Assembly: GCF_003865095.1 (NCBI RefSeq)
Contig: NZ_BHYK01000002.1
Span: forward strand, 195,940-259,939
Length of the DNA stretch: 64,000 nucleotides
Direction: 5' to 3'
Source: Clostridium tagluense
Lineage (GTDB): Bacteria; Bacillota; Clostridia; Clostridiales; Clostridiaceae
Below are positions 35,828 to 44,238 of this stretch, in pieces (the first letter of the stretch is position 1; each line of letters starts with the position of its first letter). Made by a program: the position numbers and the translations under genes. Below the pieces are notes generated by a model. The model did not search any database, had not been told where the DNA came from, and was given only the letters and a program-made list of their open reading frames with translations.

Positions 35828-36408
35828 TGGGTGAATATTTAACTCTGTTTGTCTCTGCGGTAGTTGTAAATAACTTCGTTTTAACAAGGTTTCTAGGACT
35901 TTGTATTTTCTTCGGAGTTTCTAATAGTTTAAATGCCTCTATTGGTATGGGCATGGCTGTAACTTCTGTTATGACTCTTAGTTCAATGCTGGCATGGGCG
36001 GTATTCCATTTTGTGCTAGCTCCACTTCATTTAACATTTTTAACGACAGCAGTATTTGTACTTTTGATTGCTAGCTTTGTGCAGCTTTTAGAGATGATTA
36101 TTAAAAAATACGCTCCTACACTATATAATATGTGGGGTATTTATTTATTACTAATTGCTACAAATTGTGTTGTGCTTGGGGTTCCATTATTAAATGCAGA
36201 GTCTAATTTTTCATTTATGAAAAGTGCGGTTTCTGCCATTGGTTCTGGATTAGGATTTGCGTTGGCAATTATCCTCATGGCAAGTTTAAGAGAAAAATTA
36301 AGACTCGCAGATGTACCTAAACCACTAGAGGGGCTCGGTATTGCATTTATTTTAGCTGGAATGCTCGCTTTAGCCTTCTTGGGGTTTTCTGGTATGATAC
36401 CAGTATAG
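35827..36408 (+). CDS. rnfA: Rnf complex subunit A
   Basis: A 193-residue membrane protein with six helices; its ATG overlaps the rnfE stop. NNFVLTRFLGLCIFFGVSN and ATNCVVLGVPLLNAE are typical, with the conserved cysteines (LGLC, TNCV) that ligate the intramembrane cluster shared with RnfE. Full length. Confidence 0.96.
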   Translation: MGEYLTLFVSAVVVNNFVLTRFLGLCIFFGVSNSLNASIGMGMAVTSVMTLSSMLAWAVFHFVLAPLHLTFLTTAVFVLLIASFVQLLEMIIKKYAPTLYNMWGIYLLLIATNCVVLGVPLLNAESNFSFMKSAVSAIGSGLGFALAIILMASLREKLRLADVPKPLEGLGIAFILAGMLALAFLGFSGMIPV

Positions 36409-36428
36409 AAAGGAGCTGAGAAATTAAT

Positions 36429-37247
36429 ATGAGTAATATGAGTATTGCAATTGCGGTTTTAGTTGTAATGACATCAGTTGGACTAGTGTTTGGTTTGATT
36501 TTGGCGGTTGCCAATAAAAAATTCGCCATTGAAGTAAATCCCTTGATTCATATTGTTGAAGATATATTACCAAAAGGTCAATGCGGAGCCTGTGGATATG
36601 CTGGTTGTATGGCCTATGCAGAAGCTGTGGTTATAAATCCAGATGTGCAGCCAAATCTTTGCATTCCAGGTAAATCGGCTGTTGCAAAAATGGTAGGGGA
36701 ATTAACTGGTAAAGCAGCATTAGAAATGGAACCAAGAGTGGCTTTTGTAAAATGTGCTGGTAATCAAGATAAAGCTATTAAAGCTTATAAATACGAGGGC
36801 ATACAAGAGTGTGTTGCTGCAACGCTACTACAGGGAGGACATAAGGGATGTCAATATGGTTGCCTTGGTTTTGGAACCTGTGTCAGAAGTTGTCCATTTG
36901 ATGCAATGACAATGAGTGAAGATGGCCTACCAATTATTAACAGTAAAAAATGTACAGGTTGTGGAAAATGTGAAATAGTTTGCCCGAAAAAAGTTATTGA
37001 ATTGGTTCCCATTGGAGTTCCTATAGCTGTGAATTGTAATTCAAAAGACAAAGGTGCTATAGTACGTAAAGTCTGCAGCGTAGGCTGTATTGGGTGTGGA
37101 ATTTGTGTTAAGAATTGCCAACATGGTGCAATAAAAATTGAGAATAATATAGCTATAGTAGATAGTAAGATTTGTGTTTCAAAGTGTAGTGAATCAACTT
37201 GCTTACATAAATGCCCAACGGGAGCAATTTCAAAATTTAGTCAGTGA
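36429..37247 (+). CDS. rnfB: Rnf complex subunit B, ferredoxin-interacting
   Basis: A 272-residue subunit with one N-terminal membrane helix, a [4Fe-4S] domain GQCGACGYAGCMAYAEA, and a chain of ferredoxin-like motifs: CQYGCLGFGTCVRSCP, CTGCGKCEIVCPKK, CSVGCIGCGICVKNCQ, and a last one CVSKCSESTCLHKCPTGAI with widened spacing. It takes electrons from reduced ferredoxin. AAAGGAG precedes ATG 36429. The order C-D-G-E-A-B is the clostridial one. The complex couples ferredoxin:NAD+ electron flow to an outward ion gradient (Na+ or H+; not readable here). Confidence 0.96.
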   Translation: MSNMSIAIAVLVVMTSVGLVFGLILAVANKKFAIEVNPLIHIVEDILPKGQCGACGYAGCMAYAEAVVINPDVQPNLCIPGKSAVAKMVGELTGKAALEMEPRVAFVKCAGNQDKAIKAYKYEGIQECVAATLLQGGHKGCQYGCLGFGTCVRSCPFDAMTMSEDGLPIINSKKCTGCGKCEIVCPKKVIELVPIGVPIAVNCNSKDKGAIVRKVCSVGCIGCGICVKNCQHGAIKIENNIAIVDSKICVSKCSESTCLHKCPTGAISKFSQ

Positions 37248-37323
37248 CCTATGTTAAATTTATGGGAGAAATAGCATATTGTGTGTTACAATATACTTAC
37301 AAACAAATTTAAGGAGGCACGAT

Positions 37324-38127
37324 ATGAACAAAATTAAACAACAACAAATAATGAATGAAATTGGTATACCCTGTCCTCTTGAAAATGAATCAGATCAGAA
37401 GTATGCAATTAGAATGATAGAAGAAGCTTGCACTTTCTTAAAAAACTATGCAAAGCATACTGGCAAAAAGGGTTATGTTTGTCATCTTTCAGGGGGGGTA
37501 GATACCTTTGTTACAAGTATGCTTATTAAAAAAGCAGGACTATATTTAATAAATTTATCTCTTCCTTTTGGGATTAAACCAGATATGGCTGATGTACAAC
37601 TTGCAAAAAATATTATAAAACCAGATGTATTTAAAACTTATGATATAATGGGTCCTGTAATTGAATCCATTGAGCTACTTCGTGATTTACCACCTTCGAA
37701 GGTAGATATAGGAAATACAAAAGCTAGAATAAGAATGACTGTAGTATATAGAGTAGCTGAAGTATATGATGTTTTAGTTGCTGGAGCAACAAATGTGTCT
37801 GAGCTAACCCTTGGAATGGTAACTAAATATGGTGACGATGCATCAGATATACAACCAATTGCTGGATTGTCAAAAGGCATAATTTACGAAATGGCGAAAA
37901 TATTTGGTGCGCCTCAATCTATAATTGATAAAATGTCTACCACTGGTACCTGGGATAATGAAGCCAATCAAAAAGAAGTAACAGAAATAAATCACCAGGT
38001 TTGCATGTATTTAAGGGGAGATGACATTTCAGAAGAATACGAGAATGAAATAGTGGATTTGTATACAAGGTCTGAACATAAAAGACATTCACCAGTGACA
38101 CCAAAAGATGCCTGGTGGTTTGAATAA
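37324..38127 (+). CDS. nadE: NAD+ synthase, ammonia-type
   Basis: A 267-residue cytosolic enzyme. I set the start at ATG 37324 after AAGGAGG; a frame reaching back to 37279 lacks a ribosome site. The ATP pyrophosphatase loop is HLSGGVDTF (SGG-D-T instead of the usual SGG-D-S). NVSELTLGMVTKYGDDASDI carries the NAD-synthase region that binds the nicotinate dinucleotide. No glutaminase domain, so ammonia is the nitrogen donor. It lies 76 bases after rnfB and shares its terminator, so NAD supply and the Rnf complex may be coexpressed. Confidence 0.9.
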   Translation: MNKIKQQQIMNEIGIPCPLENESDQKYAIRMIEEACTFLKNYAKHTGKKGYVCHLSGGVDTFVTSMLIKKAGLYLINLSLPFGIKPDMADVQLAKNIIKPDVFKTYDIMGPVIESIELLRDLPPSKVDIGNTKARIRMTVVYRVAEVYDVLVAGATNVSELTLGMVTKYGDDASDIQPIAGLSKGIIYEMAKIFGAPQSIIDKMSTTGTWDNEANQKEVTEINHQVCMYLRGDDISEEYENEIVDLYTRSEHKRHSPVTPKDAWWFE

Positions 38128-38132
38128 ATTTA

Positions 38133-38178
38133 TAAAAGAAATAGGTCACCTAATAGCTAGGTGACCTATTTCTTTTAT
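38133..38178. terminator. Bidirectional terminator, 18-bp stem
   Basis: AAAGAAATAGGTCACCT and AGGTGACCTATTTCTTT around a seven-base loop, between convergent nadE and the methyltransferase gene. Confidence 0.88.
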
Positions 38179-38197
38179 GATTTTTTTGAACTGTTAT

Positions 38198-39832
38198 TTA
38201 TTTTACTTTTAATACGAATATATGTGGTGTAAGTCTACCACTTTCAATTTTTATCTCTTGAAGAAGTTCAAGCTCTTCATTATCTACTAGAACTTCCCTA
38301 AATAATTGTTTTTCTATTGTATAAACAAAGGCCATTCCACCTGAGACTACAAGGCTAGGAATTTTTTTTGCAAATTCACTATAAAGCTCCGCATATTTGT
38401 TATGGGTGGCGGACTTATTGTCAAAAGGCATATTTGTTATAAGCTCATCAAAAAGGTAGGTAGTAGAAAAATCTAATATATCTTCATCTATTAAATCTAT
38501 ATTCACATTAGCTAATTTAGAATTTACTGTTGCAGCTGAAATAGCGGTTCTATATATATCCACGCCTGTTAAAGATTCTACCACAGCGAGTTTAGCTCTT
38601 TCAATAAGCATTGTTCCAGTACCACAAAAAGGGTCTATAACTCTCGCACTAGGTTTTAACCATTTTTCTATAGATTTCACTACAATAGCTGCAGTTACTG
38701 GATTTATAGAGGTAGCTATTTCATTTTTTCTATAGTCAAATCTATTATCTGCAAAGGAATATAGTTTTATAAATACGCTGCAGAGATTATTTCTTTCAAC
38801 TATTCGAATTTCGACTTCATAGGAGGAGGGGCTATTTTTTAAACCTCCACAGGAAATTTCATCTAGTTCTCTTGATAAGTTTTTTACAAATTCTGAACGT
38901 TCGCGACTGGCATCCATAGTTTTAAATTCAACTCTGTACCAAAAAGGAGAATTAGAATCACATTCATGACACTGATTTAAGAAATCAACAACATTTGCAT
39001 CTATAATTGCAGCTGCGATTACCTTATAATCAAATTGCAGCTCTTCACACTCATCTAGCGGAAATAAAAGTTCATAAAAGGTTCTGCAGGTGTAAACCTG
39101 ATCTATATCATTCTCATAAATAAGAATACCATCATCTACAAGTCTACCGTCTATAGATTTTTCTTCAAGTTCCTTTAAAGTGTGTTGATACTGATAATTC
39201 ATAACTGTGAGTATCATAGGTACTGCATTTTCAAATTCTTTAAATCCTTTAAATTCATGGCGTATAGGGGGGGATAATTTATCTATGGCCCTTGTAAGTG
39301 CAAGTTTTTCCTCATTAATATGTTTATTAGTTGTTATTAGTGAGTTATCCTCTCTGCAAGCTTTTTCGTTCATTACTACATCTTCAAACATTTTCTTTAA
39401 CTTTTCTGCATCAAGAATGCTACCGCAGTTTCCTATGGCAAGTACATAAGAATATCTTACAAATAATTTATCCTCGGAGTTATAGGCATTATATAGTGCT
39501 TCTAAATATGCAGGATCTCCTAGTTCTCCAATAACACCACATACATTCTTTCTAACTTTTGGATCTGGATGTGAAAGAAGAGCGCTAAGTTTTTCTTTGG
39601 AATTACCAATGGTTCTTTTGAACATGCCCTTTGGTTTTTCTTTTTTTAAAATATCCCTCATAACAGAAAGAATTGCCCTTGGGTCCTCTTCAGTTATTAT
39701 TTTTGACCATAACATTGGAATTGCATTATTATAATCTAAGGAAAGCTTATTTACTATTGCAGATCTCTGTTTATCATCTGCGGTTTTTAGACTCTCTAAG
39801 AGAGCTGTAACTGTATCATTTATTTCTATCAT
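38198..39832 (-). CDS. HEAT-repeat protein fused to an RNA/DNA methyltransferase domain
   Basis: A 544-residue protein starting at ATG 39832 with AGGAGGG seven bases upstream. The N-terminal third has helical HEAT-like repeats (SHPDPKVRKNVCGVIGELG, and others to about 190). A THUMP-like middle region follows, then a Rossmann methyltransferase of the UPF0020/Trm11 type with SAM-binding DPFCGTGTMLIERAKL and catalytic TNMPFDN (a variant of the NPPY/NPPF motif). Trm11-type enzymes methylate guanine in tRNA. The helical fusion is unusual and might steer the enzyme to its target. Confidence 0.75.
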   Translation of the reverse strand: MIEINDTVTALLESLKTADDKQRSAIVNKLSLDYNNAIPMLWSKIITEEDPRAILSVMRDILKKEKPKGMFKRTIGNSKEKLSALLSHPDPKVRKNVCGVIGELGDPAYLEALYNAYNSEDKLFVRYSYVLAIGNCGSILDAEKLKKMFEDVVMNEKACREDNSLITTNKHINEEKLALTRAIDKLSPPIRHEFKGFKEFENAVPMILTVMNYQYQHTLKELEEKSIDGRLVDDGILIYENDIDQVYTCRTFYELLFPLDECEELQFDYKVIAAAIIDANVVDFLNQCHECDSNSPFWYRVEFKTMDASRERSEFVKNLSRELDEISCGGLKNSPSSYEVEIRIVERNNLCSVFIKLYSFADNRFDYRKNEIATSINPVTAAIVVKSIEKWLKPSARVIDPFCGTGTMLIERAKLAVVESLTGVDIYRTAISAATVNSKLANVNIDLIDEDILDFSTTYLFDELITNMPFDNKSATHNKYAELYSEFAKKIPSLVVSGGMAFVYTIEKQLFREVLVDNEELELLQEIKIESGRLTPHIFVLKVK

Positions 39833-40082
39833 TTGTTTCCCTCCTGTAGTTCGCTGGGGCACAAAACAATTATTAATTGTTTTGCCTCTTATGTTTTAAT
39901 TTAATAACTTTAATTATACCTTATATTTTGTGGTAATGGGGGGATATTAGTGTTTTATCTGTTTTTATTATAAGTATGGTATTATATTGGTGACTATGAG
40001 TTTTAAAAGTGCGTACTTACATTAAAACAATATAGTAGTATAATCATAGATATTCAAAAATAAGAAGACGGAGGAGTTTAAT

Positions 40083-40643
40083 ATGAATGAAACTTTAAAA
40101 AATATAAGAAATAGAAGAAGTACTAGGGCTTTTTTACCAGAGCAGCTTAACGATACAGATGTGCAAGATATAATAGAGGCAGGTATTTATTCACCAAGTG
40201 CTACAAATAATCAACCATGGCATTTTACAGTAATACAAAGAAAAGATATTATAGACAGATTAAATGACGCTTTTAAAAATATTGCAAGTAAATCAGAAAA
40301 TGAGTATATTAGAAGGTTTGCTGATAATGAAAAATTCCATGTGTTTTACAATGCACCAACAGTTGTATTGGTATCTGGAGACAAAAACAATGAGGCTGCC
40401 TCAGTTGATTGCGCAGCAGCAACAGAAAACATGTGTATAGCAGCAGAATCCTTAGAAATTGGTGGCTGTTGGATTGGTCTTATTGCACATTTACTAAATA
40501 GTGAAGAAGGCGCAGAATGGGTTAAGGAACTTGAAATACCAGAGGGTTTTAGACAAATACATGCATTGTGCCTCGGATATAAAAAAATTCAGGTAACTAA
40601 TGCACCAAAAAGGAAAGAAAACACAGTAAATTACATAAAATAA
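40083..40643 (+). CDS. Nitroreductase-family flavoprotein
   Basis: A 186-residue FMN enzyme. RNRRSTRAF at the N-terminus binds the phosphate of FMN, SPSATNNQPWHF is the classic second motif, and AAATENMCIAAESL plus GGCWIG follow. Family members reduce nitro compounds, quinones or related electrophiles with NAD(P)H, as homodimers. GGAGGAG precedes the ATG. Monocistronic with a terminator. Physiological substrate unknown. Confidence 0.9.
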   Translation: MNETLKNIRNRRSTRAFLPEQLNDTDVQDIIEAGIYSPSATNNQPWHFTVIQRKDIIDRLNDAFKNIASKSENEYIRRFADNEKFHVFYNAPTVVLVSGDKNNEAASVDCAAATENMCIAAESLEIGGCWIGLIAHLLNSEEGAEWVKELEIPEGFRQIHALCLGYKKIQVTNAPKRKENTVNYIK

Positions 40644-40645
40644 CA

Positions 40646-40684
40646 ATAAATCCAGCAGAATTAAATAATTTTGCTGGATTTTTG
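40646..40684 (+). terminator. Terminator of the CCAGTAGAAT family
   Basis: AAATCCAGCAGAAT pairs with ATTTTGCTGGATTT, then T. Confidence 0.8.
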
Positions 40685-40787
40685 TTGTAAATGGGTAATT
40701 AAAATTATTGAAGGCCTTGCTTACTTTATATGAAACATAAGTTAAGCTAATAGATAAGTGGGTATCTATTCCTAATTTCTATAGGTA

Positions 40788-40816
40788 TTTACAAATACGG
40801 AAAAGTGGTATATACT
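40788..40816 (+). promoter_or_regulatory. Sigma-A promoter of tRNA-Lys
   Basis: TTTACA (40788-40793), 17 bases, TATACT (40811-40816), 19 bases ahead of the tRNA. Confidence 0.7.
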
Positions 40817-40834
40817 AAAGAAGTTGATTAACAT

Positions 40835-40911
40835 GCTTCATTAGCTCAGTTGGCTAGAGTACCTGACTCTTAATCAGGGTGCCCAGGGTTCGAATCCCTG
40901 ATGTAGCACCA
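40835..40911 (+). tRNA. tRNA-Lys, anticodon CUU; integration target
   Basis: Complete cloverleaf: acceptor GCTTCAT/ATGTAGC (with one T-T opposition at pair 4-69), anticodon stem CCTGA/TCAGG, loop CTCTTAA with anticodon CTT (codon AAG), T arm CAGGG-TTCGAAT-CCCTG, discriminator A and encoded CCA. Its 3' 41 bases recur at 47616-47655, so an element has integrated here. Confidence 0.95.
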
Positions 40912-40960
40912 GCATAAATACAGATGTCTCAATGGTTTGAGGCATCTGTTATTTTTTTAC
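40871..40960 (+). repeat. attL-type repeat (tRNA-Lys 3' end and terminator)
   Basis: TAATCAGGGTGCCCAGGG and onward to the CCA, followed by ACAGATGTCTCAATGG and its complement with T run. The copy at 47616 differs in the tRNA part by one missing C and one G-to-A change, and more in the terminator loop. Confidence 0.8.
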
Positions 40961-41048
40961 TCTTTTTTGAAAATAGCTAATTGGTGTTTATTATTACGAA
41001 AATACACTGAAAATTACTATAAAATACTACGAGAAAGCAGAGGTTTTA

Positions 41049-41237
41049 TTATCCATGTTTTTTATTTTGTTGTTTTTTATTAAATAGGTTTTCAAGTTTA
41101 TCCGCTGCAACTTTGTCTGATTTCTTTAAACTGTGACTATATATATCCATAGTCGTTGAAGTTCTAGCATGACCTAGTCTTTTAGATACTGTACTTGGAT
41201 CTACATTCTGGCTAATTAATATCGTAGCAGAGGTATA
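41049..41237 (-). pseudogene. Tyrosine integrase, C-terminal fragment
   Basis: About 62 codons on the minus strand, ending at TAA 41049-41051. They read YTSATILISQNVDPSTVSKR, then LGHARTSTTMDIYSHSLKKS and a lysine-rich tail. This contains the conserved H of RLGHA and the catalytic tyrosine of DIYSH of phage/ICE integrases. The upstream part with the first catalytic Arg and the HxxR box is missing: the frame is lost at about 41238. Its place next to attL is the normal one. It is inactive as it stands. Confidence 0.85.
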
Positions 41238-41263
41238 TCATTTTATATAATTTGCAATTTGCT

Positions 41264-41496
41264 TTATGCCATCAAACTTCTTTTCAAAACATGCATATCA
41301 TCCATTTTATTCCATTCATCGCGAGGACACACCCACCCATTGAATTTCTTTAAATAGTTTTTTGTATCTTGATTGGCTTGATCTAATTTTCTATCTTATC
41401 CAGGTGCCAATTATATCTTTTATAAGTCTTTTGTATTTCATCAGCACTCAAACCCATTTCGATTAATTTATCAAGAATAGCTTCTTTTTTATTCAT
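41264..41496 (-). pseudogene. Frameshifted small gene of the element
   Basis: A good start (ATG 41496 with AAGGAGGGA upstream) gives 37 codons: NKKEAILDKLIEMGLSADE, then IQKTYKRYNWHLDKIEN, stop at 41383. In another frame the sense continues DQANQDTKNYLKKFNGWV, CPRDEWNKMDDMHVLK to TAA 41264. The two pieces together would give about 77 residues. An indel near 41385 splits them. Family not recognised; such genes next to integrases are often excisionase or regulator genes. Confidence 0.5.
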
Positions 41497-41530
41497 GATT
41501 CCCTCCTTGATTTTAATTCACACTATTCTC

Positions 41531-41822
41531 TTACCGATACACATGCATTTTGTTTTTCTGTAGGTGTTTTTTCTGAAATACCTTTAAAATCTTTGGAAAA
41601 TATTTCAAGTCATTGCTATTGACATAAGAAAGGAGCTGTTTTATACTAATAGTAGGACTTGATTGTTGCTGACTACCCAACTGTGCATTTTGTATAGTGG
41701 TACCAGTTAAGGCATCAAGTTTTTCTATTTTTTACTAGTTTAGATATATCCTTAGTCTCATTTTTATCACGGTGTGTAGTAAGTACTAGCATATTTTTAA
41801 TAATACATATTAAAAAAAGTGT
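41531..41822 (-). pseudogene. Frameshifted membrane-anchored protein remnant
   Basis: Read on the minus strand, a hydrophobic start (FLICIIKNMLVLTTHR) continues DKNETKDISKLVKNR; after one extra A in an A run near 41733 the sense continues as KLDALTGTTIQNAQLGSQQQ, SSPTISIKQLLSYVNSNDLK, YFPKILKVFQ, ending at TAA 41531. Coherent amino-acid composition in both parts suggests a real gene broken by one base. No family recognised. Confidence 0.4.
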
Positions 41823-42067
41823 TCCAACAAACTATAGTATTATGATGCACGATATAATCAACGTGGAACAGGCAGAAACACAGTTAAAGCATCTGGCAAT
41901 TGTAACACCATTCAATGATAGTTTATTGATACACTTCCTATAGTGCCGAATTAAAGATATGGTGATATAATTTATTTATAAGTTACATCGGGATATTTTT
42001 GAAAGACGACATAAAAATACCGCAAAATTCAATAATGTGTACCCTTTGTCAAGGACATATAAAAATA

Positions 42068-42335
42068 CTACAGTGAACTAAGTAGATGATTTATGTATTG
42101 AACAGGAGTCATCCTTTCCAATGCCCACTGATATCTATAATTATTATAGTAACTCATATAGTCTTTAATTTCCTTTTTAAGATCGTCTAAAGTTTCACAT
42201 GTCTTTATATTTGCTTCATCTTTAAAGTGTTCGAAGAATGATTCTTGTGGCGCATTATCCCAACAGTTACCACGCCTTGACATAGATTGTCCTAGCGCAT
42301 AACTTTTTACTAGCTTTTGGAACTTTGGGCTTGTA
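42068..42335 (-). pseudogene. IS3-family transposase (OrfB), C-terminal fragment
   Basis: About 88 codons: SPKFQKLVKSYALGQSMSRR, then GNCWDNAPQESFFEHFKDE and YMSYYNNYRYQWALERMTP. This is the C-terminal part of the DDE integrase domain of IS150/IS3-type transposases, including the final catalytic Glu region. The 3' IS end with TGTACCCTTTGTCAAGGACA follows at 42039-42058. Everything upstream is cut off exactly at the miniature element at 42336. Confidence 0.85.
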
Positions 42336-42629
42336 TAGTGTATTTTCTAACTGAAAATTCCCCCATATTATAATCGAAAAATTCCCCCACCCTTATATCA
42401 ATTGATAGCTCATGTGGGTTGCCATTGCCATTGAGCCTCTGTGCATATGGTTATATGCCATTAACCAAGCCATTGTAAACAATGCCTTAGCAATAGGTAT
42501 AGGCTACCACATGCACTCTCAATGTAAATGGTACGCTTCGCCAACCCACACTAAAATTCTCAATTGCAAATCAGGTGGGGGAATAATTCAATTATAAAGT
42601 GGGGAAGTTTTCAATTAGAATATACACTA
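42336..42629. mobile_element. Miniature element with IS21-like terminal inverted repeats
   Basis: The first 55 bases (TAGTGTATTTTCTAACTGAA, then ATTCCCCCAT and AATTCCCCCACC) recur inverted at the other end (GTGGGGGAATAATTC to ATACACTA) with about 80 percent identity. Each end holds two ATTCCCCC-type blocks. Multiple end repeats of this kind are known for IS21-family ends. The 180-base interior also has weak inverted similarity and no transposase. It abuts the IS3 fragment precisely. Confidence 0.65.
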
Positions 42630-42777
42630 ACAAAGAAAATAGCCTATATCTTTAATTAACAAGTAAATTAAGATATAGACTTTATAAAAAAACATGCTTA
42701 TATATTTTAAAATAGTTTGGTTGTTTTTTTTCATACCTTTTTATCTAAACTAAAGACTACTAATTTCTTTTAGACTT

Positions 42778-42981
42778 TTATTTTTTATCCAATGTTTCAT
42801 TGATCTTCTCTGCAATCTTCTCCTTGTTATTATCAACCTTATCATTTAAATCCCCTTTTTGGTACTGAAGTTTCCCTTTAAGCTCCGTCTCTTGGCTCCC
42901 GGTGGCCCTTCCTACACCCTCCTTAGCTTTTCCTATAACTTTATCCTTTGTGTTCTCAATTTTGTTTTTTAAATCTGACAT
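42778..42981 (-). CDS. CsbD-family stress protein
   Basis: A 67-residue charged, helical protein: SDLKNKIENTKDKVIGKAKE, GVGRATGSQETELKGK and a repeat-like tail. The GKAKEGVGRATG core is the CsbD/YjbJ signature. In Bacillus the csbD gene belongs to the SigB general stress regulon; the molecular role is unknown. GGAG precedes ATG 42981. It is intact inside the decayed element and may be recent or still-selected cargo. Confidence 0.88.
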   Translation of the reverse strand: MSDLKNKIENTKDKVIGKAKEGVGRATGSQETELKGKLQYQKGDLNDKVDNNKEKIAEKINETLDKK

Positions 42982-43276
42982 TTTCCAACTCCATCTATTT
43001 TATCCGAATTCCAAGTTTATTTATTACATTCCTATTGTTTTTTATAAAAATATTTACCAGCCTTCATTGGTACCTTCTTACTTGCATCTGGCTCTGCCGT
43101 TTTACTATCTTCACGGGTGATCATTTAATATATACTTTTATTAACTCATAATTTCTCTATCTATTAGTTTTTCTGTAACAAAAAAGAAAACAATTATAAT
43201 TAATGTATAGAATATTACACCATAACCAATTAAGTTTAATAACGACAGGTCAGGGGTCTCTGTAGCAATGAAACAA
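42982..43276 (-). other. Short gap with a possible 30-codon frame
   Basis: Mostly noncoding. On the minus strand a frame at 43032-43124 reads ITREDSKTAEPDASKKVPMK then AGKYFYKKQ; composition is protein-like but there is no ribosome site. I do not call it a gene. Confidence 0.25.
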
Positions 43277-43315
43277 AAACGGCAATGGTAAATACAATTT
43301 ATACCATTGCCGTTT
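43277..43315 (-). terminator. Terminator of the PRC-barrel transcript
   Basis: AAACGGCAATGGTA and TACCATTGCCGTTT pair; on the minus strand CGTTTTTGTTT follows. Confidence 0.8.
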
Positions 43316-43397
43316 AATTAATTAGTTCTTTATCAACATACACATTTACACCAATATATAGTTATATTAAAAAAATGTAGATTCTCGCTCACTGGTT

Positions 43398-44168
43398 TTA
43401 GCGTAAATGTTCATTGAAATTCTCTTCATCGATCCAGTATCCCTGTTGATTATAATGTTGATACAGTCCATTCTCGTAATCTCGGGTTAACAGAACTTCA
43501 TCTGTGTATTCCGGTGACTGCTTTATGTCATCACGAAGAAGAGTGATAAATACTTTAGATTCATCCCAACTAATGCGTTCTATCCATTTTGGTGAAATAA
43601 GAACCTTTTTCCCCGGCCACCAATTCTTTGTATCAATTATTAGGTAACGAATCGCCAATGTTTTATCATCAACATGTCCAATTGTGACATCTGTAGCTTG
43701 GATGTCGTAGCCAATTACATCGCTAGCCATGTGTAAACGGTTTTCCCGCTGTTCGTGAACTTGAGGTGATCCCATTAATTTTTCTTGGTCTTGACCACTC
43801 TCTATGCGAGGAGAAAGTCCATACGTTCCCCACATGTTTGGTCCACCCCAATATATTGGCCATTTATAATACTTATAGTAATCCTCTTCGAATTGTTGTG
43901 ATATAAATTCATCATTATACAAAGACGGACTATTTTCAATCTGATTCTTGGTGAGATTAATGGTGATGGATTGTTCTTCTTTATTAACCCCGGCCAAAGC
44001 ATACGGTGAGATTATTACTTGTCTACCAGTTAACCAATTTCCTGTGTTTACAATCAAATAGCGAATTGTCCAAAAGTGGTCATCAAAATAGAATTCTTTG
44101 ACCTTACCTATTTCTCCGTCTATACAGCTTAATTTGTAATTCTTTAGTGTTTTGGCCTTGTTTAACAT
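43398..44168 (-). CDS. Double PRC-barrel domain protein
   Basis: A 256-residue protein starting at ATG 44168, with AAAGGGATG upstream; a frame back to 44267 overlaps the next gene and has no ribosome site. Two PRC-barrel units: residues 8-85 (SCIDGEIGKVKEFYFDDHFW, IRYLIVNTGNWLTGRQVIIS) and 155-235 (VIGYDIQATDVTIGHVDD, IRYLIIDTKNWWPGKKVLIS). The linker is rich in Tyr/Trp/Gly. PRC barrels are RNA- or membrane-adaptor folds; this two-barrel form is known from stress-associated proteins in soil bacteria. Same transcript as the lmo0937-type gene. Confidence 0.88.
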   Translation of the reverse strand: MLNKAKTLKNYKLSCIDGEIGKVKEFYFDDHFWTIRYLIVNTGNWLTGRQVIISPYALAGVNKEEQSITINLTKNQIENSPSLYNDEFISQQFEEDYYKYYKWPIYWGGPNMWGTYGLSPRIESGQDQEKLMGSPQVHEQRENRLHMASDVIGYDIQATDVTIGHVDDKTLAIRYLIIDTKNWWPGKKVLISPKWIERISWDESKVFITLLRDDIKQSPEYTDEVLLTRDYENGLYQHYNQQGYWIDEENFNEHLR

Positions 44169-44238
44169 AATAACATCCCTTTCATATTTTATTTTTTCGT
44201 AAAATGCCTCTGTGTTATATTTAAAATAACACTTTTTA

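Noticed and set aside
41821-42037. A short plus-strand frame (MMHDIINVEQAETQLKHLAI) in the element
   Set aside because: No ribosome site and no family; 33 codons are within chance expectation.
42412-42597. A 61-codon frame inside the miniature element
   Set aside because: It consists of the inverted repeats and their interior, with no ribosome site.
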